A stretch of DNA of 11,554 bases. Origin: an uncultured Clostridia bacterium (GTDB taxonomy: Bacteria > Bacillota > Clostridia > Christensenellales > UBA1242). This document shows positions 1 through 6,324 of the stretch, in pieces. The notes below the pieces were generated by a model. That model made no database searches, was not told the DNA's origin, and saw nothing but the letters and a program-made list of their open reading frames with translations. The stretch is from positions 1 to 11,554 of the forward strand of contig CALCEI010000144.1 of NCBI GenBank assembly GCA_937900575.1, in the 5' to 3' direction. The stretch's first letter is position 1; each line of letters starts with the position of its first letter. The position numbers were made by a program, and so were the translations under genes.

Positions 1-383
1 CGTGGATTTCCACTTTTACGTGAAAGTGTTTCAACAACTTCCTCATTTAAACCAAGGTTTAAAATTGTGTCCATCATGCCTGGCATACTTGCTCTTGCAC
101 CAGAACGGACAGAAACCAAAAGTGGATTTTCTTTATCCCCAAATTTTTTGCCTGTTATTGCTTCCATTTTGGAAATATATTCCATAATTTCGGCTTGAAT
201 GTCGCTGTTGATTTGTCTGCCATCTTCGTAGTATTGTGTACATGCTTCGGTTGAAATTGTAAAACCTTGTGGCACAGGCAAACCAATACGTGTCATTTCA
301 GCAAGGTTGGCACCCTTACCGCCAAGAAGTTCACGCATGTTTGCGTTGCCTTCACTGAATAAATAAACATATTTTTTAGCCAT
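1..383 (-). CDS. ppdK: Pyruvate, phosphate dikinase, N-terminal part (runs off the left edge)
   Basis: Pyruvate phosphate dikinase interconverts pyruvate + ATP + Pi and PEP + AMP + PPi; in anaerobes it often works in glycolysis or gluconeogenesis in the cytosol. The first 127 codons are present. The protein begins MAKKYVYLFSEG and continues with the family's N-terminal nucleotide-binding signature GGKGANLAEM (residues 22-31), then LPVPQGFTIS, and SVRSGARASMPGMMDTILNLG near residue 100, all hallmarks of PPDK rather than PEP synthase. The start ATG (383-381) has a good ribosome binding site, AAAGGGAGA, about 6 bases upstream. The rest of the gene (phosphohistidine and PEP/pyruvate-binding domains) lies outside the window. 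It is divergent from the plus-strand gene at 536. Lying just beyond recO is familiar synteny for Clostridia, as far as I recall. Confidence 0.96.
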   Translation of the reverse strand, partial: MAKKYVYLFSEGNANMRELLGGKGANLAEMTRIGLPVPQGFTISTEACTQYYEDGRQINSDIQAEIMEYISKMEAITGKKFGDKENPLLVSVRSGARASMPGMMDTILNLGLNEEVVETLSRKSGNP

Positions 384-412
384 AATTTTCTCCCTTTAAA
401 AAATACAATTTT

Positions 413-441
413 AGTCTACAAAAACCACACAAAAAAAGCAA
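413..441 (-). promoter_or_regulatory. Possible promoter of ppdK
   Basis: On the minus strand TTGCTT (441-436) is separated by 17 bases from TAGACT (418-413), each matching four of six bases of the vegetative consensus. The predicted start near 406 would give a leader of about 23 bases containing the AAAGGGAGA ribosome binding site. The match is moderate and the region is AT-rich, so an overlapping TAAAAT could serve instead. Confidence 0.35.
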
Positions 442-489
442 GTAAAATTATGCTTTATTGCTCACATTTTATAAAAAATAGAAATATAT

Positions 490-518
490 TTGACTCAACA
501 CAGGTAAAGTGCTAATAT
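490..518 (+). promoter_or_regulatory. Near-consensus vegetative promoter of the 536-1081 gene
   Basis: TTGACT (490-495) and TAATAT (513-518) are separated by exactly 17 bases, which gives five of six and four of six matches to the SigA consensus with ideal spacing. The expected transcription start near 525 leaves a leader of only about 11 bases, just enough to hold the AAGGTGA ribosome binding site (526-532) before the ATG at 536. This is the clearest promoter in the window. Confidence 0.7.
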
Positions 519-535
519 TGTTGTGAAGGTGAATT

Positions 536-1081
536 ATGAACACAAAAGATAAAATATCAAATATCGTTATAAATATCAATAATGAAGACGTGTATGCAGA
601 TTTTACTTACAAAGATACAGACATGTTAAATGAGTCTTTGGAAAACACAATAACAAAACTTTCCAAATCTACTCCACTAAAAACAAAACTAAACATCAAA
701 ATGGAACCTAAAAAGGATATTAATTTAAACGAAAAGAAATTTAAAAATGCCTTTTCAAACACTTATGAAAGTATGCTACAAGAAAAGAAACATGAAATTG
801 CAAGGTGCGTTATAACAGGTTTAACAATTATGGCAATTGGTATTGCGCTTATCTTGTTTTCCGTATTCTTCACAACAGATGTTTATGGCACACCATACCC
901 TAATGCAAAATTGCTCAACTATGTTGTGGACTTGCTTGCATGGATTACAATTTGGGATAGTGTGGAAGTTCTTACAGTTGAACTTATTCAACTTTTGATT
1001 GAAAGAAAAAAGTTAAAGAAAATTAAAACAGCAAATTTAATTTTTGCAAAACACAAAGCAACAAAAAAGAGTGCCGAATAG
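536..1081 (+). CDS. Unrecognised small membrane protein with two transmembrane segments
   Basis: I do not recognise this 181-residue protein with confidence. Residues 1-90 are hydrophilic, charged and lysine-rich, with several lysine/asparagine stretches. Two hydrophobic segments follow, about 91-113 (ITGLTIMAIGIALILFSVFF) and about 125-155, the second carrying an unusual amphipathic motif LLAWITIWDSVEVLTVELI. The C-terminus from residue 157 is strongly basic (RKKLKKIK...KHKATKKS). By the positive-inside rule both ends would lie in the cytoplasm, joined by a short outside loop. Small proteins with a W-x-x-x-W-[ED]-[SA]-V segment before a basic tail occur in Firmicutes as uncharacterised membrane proteins (from memory). 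The start is supported by AAGGTGA and the promoter at 490-518. It is the only gene on the plus strand here, transcribed alone between ppdK and recO and ending in a shared terminator, so it is probably an independent unit and not part of the recO cluster. Confidence 0.8.
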   Translation: MNTKDKISNIVININNEDVYADFTYKDTDMLNESLENTITKLSKSTPLKTKLNIKMEPKKDINLNEKKFKNAFSNTYESMLQEKKHEIARCVITGLTIMAIGIALILFSVFFTTDVYGTPYPNAKLLNYVVDLLAWITIWDSVEVLTVELIQLLIERKKLKKIKTANLIFAKHKATKKSAE

Positions 1082-1093
1082 CGCACTTTTTTT
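1064..1093. terminator. Bidirectional terminator shared by the 536 gene and recO
   Basis: A hairpin pairs AGTGC (1070-1074) with GCACT (1083-1087) around an 8-base loop. The stem continues through a G-T pair into an A-run (1063-1068) facing a T-run (1087-1093), giving about 11 pairs. It has a U-tract in both directions, so it should stop transcripts from both sides. The TAG stop of the plus gene (1079-1081) lies in the loop and the recO TAA (1094-1092) touches the T-run. Confidence 0.8.
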
Positions 1094-1766
1094 AAACAAA
1101 TTGAAAACTTTTTAAATCCTTATCAAACTTGATATATAAAACGTTATGCAAAAGGTGTAAGGCTTGAGAAAGCGTTGTTGGGCTTACTGCAATATCTTTT
1201 TGTTTTGTTGCAACTGCTTTAAGCAAAACATAAACCTTTTTATCCACTTGCACAGTGTATGCCCCACTTGTCAAAGTAAAGTTGCCAAGTTCTTTATCGA
1301 ACAACACATGGGCACTTTCAGGGAATTCCAAAGGTACACCTTGTGAAGATAAAAATTTAAGAATGAAATCAATCAAACAGATTTGTGCATTTTTTTCTTC
1401 TATGTTTTTAAGTGCTGAAAGGGCCAAATAAAACACATCTTCTTCCACTTCTTCTTCCAACAAAATGTTTTTTAAAACATCAAGCACAACATAGCCACAC
1501 ATGGTTCTGTTATAATCCAAAAAAAGATTATAAAAACTATCCACCACATTGGCATTTGTAACCGTACGCATGCCAGATTTTGTGTTTACATTAAACTCTG
1601 CAAAGCAAAAAGGTTGGGCAACAGATTTAAGTTTTGCCTTATCCTTTTTTATGCCAACAAATTTTGCATTAACAATGCCCTTTTCCAAAGAAAAAATTGA
1701 TGCAAGTTTGTCTGCATCTTTGTAGTCGGTTAAACTTAAAACAATTCCTTTAAATTTTTCTTCCAT
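1092..1766 (-). CDS. recO: DNA repair protein RecO (without the zinc-binding cysteines)
   Basis: RecO loads RecA onto SSB-coated single-stranded DNA together with RecR in gap repair. The 224-residue protein has the family's N-terminal OB-fold (residues 1-78: KGIVLSLTDYKDADKLASIFSLEKG, then a basic AKFVGIKKDKAKLKS stretch and QPF at 51-53) and the C-terminal helical domain (about 85-224, ending with the family-like LHNVLYIKF). It is slightly short for the family (240-270 is usual). The two CxxC pairs that bind zinc in many RecO proteins should lie around residues 148-170, but this stretch (FPESAHVLFDKELGNFTLTS) has no cysteine. The start ATG (1766) is preceded by AAGG at 1782-1779, with a rather long 12-base spacing; this ribosome binding site overlaps the TAA stop of yqzL, suggesting coupled translation. 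The position after era and yqzL is the standard one. Confidence 0.93.
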   Translation of the reverse strand: MEEKFKGIVLSLTDYKDADKLASIFSLEKGIVNAKFVGIKKDKAKLKSVAQPFCFAEFNVNTKSGMRTVTNANVVDSFYNLFLDYNRTMCGYVVLDVLKNILLEEEVEEDVFYLALSALKNIEEKNAQICLIDFILKFLSSQGVPLEFPESAHVLFDKELGNFTLTSGAYTVQVDKKVYVLLKAVATKQKDIAVSPTTLSQALHLLHNVLYIKFDKDLKSFQFV

Positions 1767-1780
1767 CGTACAAATTTTCC

Positions 1781-1924
1781 TTAAAGTTGGATTATATTTT
1801 CTTCTTCTAACAAGATAGGTGTTTTATTTTCGGCAATAAACTTATAAGTGTTATAAAAAACAATGTTACCCGTAAGGTAAAATAATTTTTGATATGCTTT
1901 TGATAACATTTCGTAATCTTTCAT
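1781..1924 (-). CDS. yqzL: YqzL-family small protein
   Basis: This is a 47-codon gene in the gap between era and recO. The start ATG (1924-1922) has an excellent ribosome binding site, AAGGAAG, with 5 bases between GG and ATG. The protein begins MKDYEMLSKAYQKLFYLTGN and ends in an acidic stretch, LLEEENIIQL. The core x-LFYLTGNIVFYNTYKF resembles the YqzL signature (W-K-x-F-x-x-T-G-x-[IV]-x-x-Y-L-x-[FY]-K) as I remember it; the usual tryptophan is replaced, but T-G-N-I/V, the tyrosines and the lysine fit. In Bacillus subtilis yqzL is also 47 residues and sits at the same place, between era and recO. Its function is unknown. The identification rests on size, motif and position together. Its stop codon overlaps the recO ribosome binding site. 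Confidence 0.82.
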   Translation of the reverse strand: MKDYEMLSKAYQKLFYLTGNIVFYNTYKFIAENKTPILLEEENIIQL

Positions 1925-1958
1925 AACTTCCTTAATAGTATATGTTCAAACTCGAATT

Positions 1959-3335
1959 TTATTCACTATCTTCAACCGAGAGGCCAAAATCTTTAATTGC
2001 TTTTTCATCGTTACGCCAATTTGGTTTAACTTTAACGTAAAGTTGCAAATTTACTTTGGCATCAACAAGTTTTTCAATGGCAAGCCTAGATTTTGTTGAA
2101 ATTTGTTTTATCATATCCCCGTTTTTGCCAACAATAATTGCTTTGTGGCTATCTCTTTCGCAATAAAGGTCTGCAAAAATTGCAATTGGGGTTTCGCTTT
2201 CCCTATAATCTGTAACCACAACATGCACACCATGTGGCACTTCATCATCAAGCAACATCAAAGCCTTTTCCCTGATGATTTCACCACACATATGGCGCAA
2301 ATTTTTATCTGTATATTCATCAATTGGATAATATCTTAACTCGTGGTCGTAAGTTGGCAAATATTTTTTGATTATATCCAGCAAAACGTCACAGTTTTTG
2401 CCCGTTAAAGCCGAAATTGGCAACACTTCATCAACTGCCAACACTTCGTTAAGTTTTGCTAGTTCTGGATACAATTTTTCGTACTTAACTTCGTCAATTT
2501 TATTTATAAGCAAAATCTTTTTTGCAGTGCTACTTACCCTTTTTATTATGCTGTTATATTGCTCAACCAAAGGTTTTTTGGCAGAAATAAGCATCAAGAT
2601 AATTTCGGTATCTTCCACGGCAACAGAAATTTGTTTATCCATTTCTGCATCAATTTTTGCACTGTGTTTGTGATAACCTGGGGTATCCAAAAACACAATT
2701 TGGCAGTTTTCATCATTATAAACGCCAACAATGTTTTCACGTGTTGTTTCACTTTTTGGGCTTACAATGGCAACGTGCTCTTTAACCAAGGTGTTTATGA
2801 GTGTGCTTTTGCCCATGTTTGTATCGCCAATTATTGTTACAAAGCCACTTTTAAAACTTGTGCGTGTTATGTTTAAACCATTTAAAATTTTGTTTTGCAA
2901 ATCAAACATCTCTTTTTCGTCTTTTTCGTTCATATGGTCATACCCTGCCAAGTGCAACATGGAATGGCAAAACAAAAAGCACATTTCACGTTTTAAGGTG
3001 TGGCCATATTCTTGGGCTTGTTCCTTGGCGCGTTCCAAACAAATAAACACATCACCAAACAAAAGCAAATCATCAGTTGGGTCAACATCAAATTTGTAAT
3101 CTTCAAGGTTTAATTTTTCGCCAACTTTCAAATTGGTGTATGGGTAAGAAAGCACGTCCGTAACTTTATCTATATTACGTGTTCTTAAATTCAAATCTTT
3201 AATTTCTTCAGGTGATAAAATTGTAAGGTTAACTTTTATGTTTTTTGGCAAAGAAAGAGATGCAGTAACGGCATCATATACCCTTACAATATCTTGTTTT
3301 GTTTCTTCGTCCATCATGGATAAAAATTCAACCAT
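1959..3335 (-). CDS. YbeY-Era fusion: rRNA endonuclease and ribosome-assembly GTPase in one protein
   Basis: This single 458-codon frame joins two ribosome-biogenesis proteins. Residues 1-155 are YbeY, the metal-dependent RNase needed for 16S rRNA 3' end maturation. The IDKVTDVLSYP strand (55-65), LFGDVFIC (92-99) and the metal motif HSMLHLAGYDH with H124, H128 and H134 are all intact. Residues 163-458 are Era, which binds the 16S 3' end during 30S assembly: G1 GDTNMGKST (170-178), G2 SETTREN, G3 DTPG (217-220), G4 NKID (278-281), G5 SAL (308-310), and a C-terminal KH domain with IIVGKNGDMIKQI (400-412). Both catalytic and binding motifs look complete, so both halves should be active. The linker is only about ten residues (LNGLNITRTS). 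The ATG (3335) overlaps the end of yqfD by 8 bases and has GGAAGGAAAG upstream. In Bacillus, ybeY and era are separate, with dgkA and cdd between them; those two are missing here. Confidence 0.95.
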   Translation of the reverse strand: MVEFLSMMDEETKQDIVRVYDAVTASLSLPKNIKVNLTILSPEEIKDLNLRTRNIDKVTDVLSYPYTNLKVGEKLNLEDYKFDVDPTDDLLLFGDVFICLERAKEQAQEYGHTLKREMCFLFCHSMLHLAGYDHMNEKDEKEMFDLQNKILNGLNITRTSFKSGFVTIIGDTNMGKSTLINTLVKEHVAIVSPKSETTRENIVGVYNDENCQIVFLDTPGYHKHSAKIDAEMDKQISVAVEDTEIILMLISAKKPLVEQYNSIIKRVSSTAKKILLINKIDEVKYEKLYPELAKLNEVLAVDEVLPISALTGKNCDVLLDIIKKYLPTYDHELRYYPIDEYTDKNLRHMCGEIIREKALMLLDDEVPHGVHVVVTDYRESETPIAIFADLYCERDSHKAIIVGKNGDMIKQISTKSRLAIEKLVDAKVNLQLYVKVKPNWRNDEKAIKDFGLSVEDSE

Positions 3336-4419
3336 TTATCTTTCCTTCCACTGTTAAAATTGTGCAAGCAGTAAGTGTATCATCAACAATGGTTTTTTCT
3401 GTTTTTTCATCAACAATTTTGGCATCTTGTGGCAACATTTCATGGGCAAGTTGTTGGCTTTTTAAAAGCACTGCATCTTGTTCTTCCACCAAGTTGTGTT
3501 CAACCACCGTCTCTTTAAGTTCAAAATAAGTTGTAACCTTGCGTTTTAATGGTACAAGTTTGCTTACATTTTCATTATAACTTACAAATTCAAATTTCGC
3601 AAACAAATTTTCTCTTTTGCCAGAAAATATATGATTATTAAACAAATAATAATCATAAACAACCTGTGAGTTGCCTGTTCTTTTTAAAGCAATTTCTTGC
3701 GTTTTTAAACTTGTTTTGCCAACAACAAAAATTTTGCCATAAATTTCTGCAAGTGGTTTTACAAAAACTTTATTGTTGTTTGCGTCCATGTTAAACGGCA
3801 ACACCAAAACATCACCAACATTAACAAAATCTCCCACTTTAACATTGGTTGTGCCTGTTATTATGTTTATTCTTTCCACAATGCCAGAAAAAGTTGCCAC
3901 AATTGGCAAAAATTCAGTTGGTTCATAAACCAATTTTTCACTTAAATTTATTATTATTGCCGTGCCTTGTTTGATGACAGAAACTTGTGCAATTCGGTTA
4001 ATGTTTTCAAGCAACAAATTTTCAATTTGCTCTGCCGATTTTGTGCTTATTTTACCCACTTTTACGCCATTTTGGTTAAGCACTTCAACCACTTCATTTT
4101 TTGTTAAATCTTTAAGCCCAAAAATTTCAATTTGCCATGTGTAATTACCCAAAAACAAACAAAAAATTGTGCCAACAAAAACTGCCAAAACAATGGAAAT
4201 GTTAGAAACAAAAAACATGCCAATTCTCTTTGCTTTTGGCTTGTTGTTTTCAACCTTAAAATTTGCAACATACTTTTTAACACGTTTATATGCCTTATCT
4301 TCCACTTCAAATTGCACTTCTGTTTGACTTAACCTTTTAAGGTTAAAAAGTTTAATCTTTTTTATATATAACTTTTTAAGCAAGTTGTCCAAATTGTAAC
4401 CGGTAACATTAAATTTCAT
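3328..4419 (-). CDS. yqfD: Sporulation protein YqfD family
   Basis: This 363-residue protein resembles the YqfD family of sporulation membrane proteins, whose biochemical role is not known; in Bacillus subtilis yqfC-yqfD is reported, to my recollection, to be under the mother-cell factor SigE. The N-terminus is a small basic domain (1-66; MKFNVTGYNLDNLLKKLY), followed by one clear membrane span (about 67-91, IGMFFVSNISIVLAVFVGTI) and a large extracytoplasmic part. That part starts with a FtsQ/POTRA-like segment (IEIFGLKDLTKNEVVEVLNQ, 97-116) and continues with beta-rich sequence containing GIVERINIITGTTNVKVGD (about 179-197). The length is a little below the usual 390. The ATG overlaps the yqfC stop in an ATGA junction, and its own TGA overlaps the ybeY-era start, so the three genes form a tightly coupled operon. 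phoH, which follows yqfD in Bacillus, is missing. Confidence 0.88.
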   Translation of the reverse strand: MKFNVTGYNLDNLLKKLYIKKIKLFNLKRLSQTEVQFEVEDKAYKRVKKYVANFKVENNKPKAKRIGMFFVSNISIVLAVFVGTIFCLFLGNYTWQIEIFGLKDLTKNEVVEVLNQNGVKVGKISTKSAEQIENLLLENINRIAQVSVIKQGTAIIINLSEKLVYEPTEFLPIVATFSGIVERINIITGTTNVKVGDFVNVGDVLVLPFNMDANNNKVFVKPLAEIYGKIFVVGKTSLKTQEIALKRTGNSQVVYDYYLFNNHIFSGKRENLFAKFEFVSYNENVSKLVPLKRKVTTYFELKETVVEHNLVEEQDAVLLKSQQLAHEMLPQDAKIVDEKTEKTIVDDTLTACTILTVEGKING

Positions 4420-4706
4420 TTTGTTTCCACCAAATTTATTTTGCCTTCCAAAACACAGGTTGTTTTATCCAAATATTTAATGTTTAAGCCTTCGCCTTTT
4501 ACCGTAAGCAAACAATTTTTAAGTTGAAAATTCATTTCATCAACGCCAAAACTAACAACAGTTTTAATTCCTTCAACATACAACCTGTTGCCAGATAAAT
4601 TTACAACCCTATAAGTTACACTTGCCCCAGCATCCAGCATAAGTTTTTCAATTTCTTGCATCATACTCATAAAAAAATATATGAAAATTGAACGCAAAAA
4701 AGACAT
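4416..4706 (-). CDS. yqfC: YabP/YqfC-family sporulation protein
   Basis: This small protein is up to 96 residues long. The part from about residue 17 to the end matches the YabP/YqfC pattern: a beta-rich domain with NLSGNRLYVEGIKTVVSFG and the C-terminal strand pair LLTVKGEGLNIKYLDKTTCVLEGKI, close to the family's L-x-I-K-G-x-x-L-x-I-x-x-...-L-x-x-G-x-I. Members are sporulation proteins of unknown mechanism. The ATGA overlap with yqfD supports the identification. The start is uncertain: the ATG at 4706 has no ribosome binding site and lies within 10 bases of the terminator of the preceding gene. The ATGs at residues 13, 15 and 16 (4670, 4664, 4661) would give about 81-84 residues, closer to the family core. 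A TATATT lies 5 bases before the 4670 ATG. I give the longest form. Confidence 0.8.
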   Translation of the reverse strand: MSFLRSIFIYFFMSMMQEIEKLMLDAGASVTYRVVNLSGNRLYVEGIKTVVSFGVDEMNFQLKNCLLTVKGEGLNIKYLDKTTCVLEGKINLVETK

Positions 4707-4714
4707 TTAAAGCA

Positions 4715-4743
4715 AAAAAATAAGGCGTTGTGCCTTATTTTTT
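4715..4743 (-). terminator. Perfect hairpin terminator after the ABC-F gene
   Basis: TAAGGC (4721-4726) and GCCTTA (4732-4737) pair perfectly around a 5-base loop. Flanking A- and T-runs extend the stem to 12 pairs. Read on the minus strand it ends in a run of seven T (4720-4714), a classic intrinsic terminator. The TAA stop of the ABC-F gene (4737-4735) is part of the stem. It separates the PAP2/ABC-F unit from the yqfC operon, which therefore needs its own promoter or readthrough. Confidence 0.88.
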
Positions 4744-6315
4744 CATTTCTGTTTCAACGTAGGTTTCGTAATCAACTTCCCTATCATATTCCAAGGTTTT
4801 GTTTATGCGAATTATACGGTTTGCTGTGGTGGATATAATTTCTTCATCATGTGTGGAGAAAATCATGCAACCATCAAAGCGTTCCATACCCTTGTTGAGT
4901 GCCGTGATGGATTCCAAATCCAAGTGGTTGGTTGGTTCATCAAGCAACAAGAAATTGCCTGATTGCAACATCATACGTGCCATCATACAACGCACTTTTT
5001 CGCCACCAGAAAGCACTTTGGCATGTTTGTCTGCTTCTTCACCACTAAACAACATACGGCCAAGCCAACTTCTTAAGAAAGTTGCATCATGTTCTGTGGT
5101 AAATTGGCCAATCCAATCCACCAAAGATAAATCACAATTTTCAAAGTATTCATTGTTGTTTTGTGGCAAATATGTTGGTGTAATTGTTTTGCCCCAAGTT
5201 ACTTCGCCTTTATAATCCGTATCCTTGCCTGCCAAAATGTCAAACAAGGCCGTTATAACATTACTGTTATCACTCATCAAGGCAATTTTGTTATCTGGAC
5301 GCACGGTGAAGGAAACATTTTCAAAAAGCCCTGGTTTTGTTAAATTTTTAACAAACAAAATGTCATTGCCAATGCGTTGTTCAAACTTAAAGTCTATGTA
5401 AGGATATTTTCTGCTGCTTGGTTTAATATCTTCAATGGTTAAACGTTCCAATTCCTTTTTTCTGCTTGTTGCTTGCTTGGATTTTGATGCATTTGCAGAG
5501 AACCTTGCAATAAATTCTTGCAATTCTTTTGCGCGTTGCTCTGCTTTTTTGTTTTGTTCCTTTTGTTGCCTTAAAATAAGTTGGCTGGATTCGTACCAAA
5601 AGTCATAGTTGCCCAAGAATAAGTTGATTTTGCCATAGTCAATATCGCAAATATGTGTGCAAACTTTGTTTAAGAAATGCCTATTGTGACTGACAATTAA
5701 AATTGTGTTTTCAAAGTTCAAAATAAACTCTTCAAGCCACCTTATTGTTTTAACGTCCAAGTTGTTGGTTGGTTCATCCAAAATTAAGTTATCTGGGTTG
5801 GAAAATAAGGCTTGAGCAAGCAAAACTTTAACTTTGATTTTGCTATCCACGTTTGCCATAAGTTCATTGTGCAATTCTTGTGGAATTTCCAAGGAATTCA
5901 ATAAGTTTTCTGCATCACTTTCTGCATTGTAGCCGTCCAATTCCATAAATTCTGATTCCAATTCGCCAAGTCGAATGCCATCTTCTTCAGTAAAATCGGT
6001 TTTGGCAAAGTATTTTTCCCTTTCGTCCATAATTTCAACAAGGCGTTTGTGTCCCATTAAAACTGTCCTTAAAACCGTGTAATCATTATATTTTTCTTGG
6101 TTTTGTTCCAAAACTGAAAGGCGTTCCTTTTCTGGAATTATAACTTCGCCCTTGTTTGGTTCAAGGTCGCCAGAAAGAACACGCATGAAAGTTGATTTTC
6201 CTGCGCCATTTGCACCAATAATTCCATAACAGTTACCTTTTGTGAATTTAAGGTTAACTTCATCAAACAATTTTCTGCTTCCAAACTGTACTGCAACATT
6301 ATTAACTGTAATCAT
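4735..6315 (-). CDS. ABC-F ATPase of the YbiT/YkpA type with a degenerate second ATP site
   Basis: ABC-F proteins are soluble twin-ATPase factors that act on the ribosome E site. The 526 residues match the YbiT/YkpA branch: NBD1 (1-235) with Walker A GANGAGKST (34-42), Walker B LILDEPTNNLD (177-187) and switch H210; the linker motif RFSANASKSKQATSR (271-285) is diagnostic; NBD2 (about 316-526) has LSGGEKVR (435-442), LLLDEPTNHLD (456-466) and H489. Two motifs are lost. The NBD1 signature reads NVDSKIK (155-161), as is common in this branch. The NBD2 Walker A reads MSDNSNVITALF, with the glycines and the lysine all replaced (348-355). Thus site 1 (NBD1 Walker A with NBD2 signature) is intact and site 2 is lost on both sides. 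The start has AGGAG at ideal distance, overlapping the TAG stop of the PAP2 gene. I see no resistance-type leader, so a housekeeping role is more likely than antibiotic resistance. Confidence 0.93.
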   Translation of the reverse strand: MITVNNVAVQFGSRKLFDEVNLKFTKGNCYGIIGANGAGKSTFMRVLSGDLEPNKGEVIIPEKERLSVLEQNQEKYNDYTVLRTVLMGHKRLVEIMDEREKYFAKTDFTEEDGIRLGELESEFMELDGYNAESDAENLLNSLEIPQELHNELMANVDSKIKVKVLLAQALFSNPDNLILDEPTNNLDVKTIRWLEEFILNFENTILIVSHNRHFLNKVCTHICDIDYGKINLFLGNYDFWYESSQLILRQQKEQNKKAEQRAKELQEFIARFSANASKSKQATSRKKELERLTIEDIKPSSRKYPYIDFKFEQRIGNDILFVKNLTKPGLFENVSFTVRPDNKIALMSDNSNVITALFDILAGKDTDYKGEVTWGKTITPTYLPQNNNEYFENCDLSLVDWIGQFTTEHDATFLRSWLGRMLFSGEEADKHAKVLSGGEKVRCMMARMMLQSGNFLLLDEPTNHLDLESITALNKGMERFDGCMIFSTHDEEIISTTANRIIRINKTLEYDREVDYETYVETEMKK

Positions 6316-6324
6316 AATTTTCTC

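Noticed and set aside
2..187. A 61-codon plus-strand frame at the left edge
   Set aside because: It is the complement of the ppdK N-terminus, which has clear family motifs.
384..535. Possible riboswitch or structured leader before ppdK
   Set aside because: I see no convincing stem-loop; the region contains only AT-rich sequence with promoter-like boxes in both directions.
4799..5215. A 138-codon plus-strand frame
   Set aside because: It lies antisense to the ABC-F gene, whose motifs are unmistakable; no start signal.
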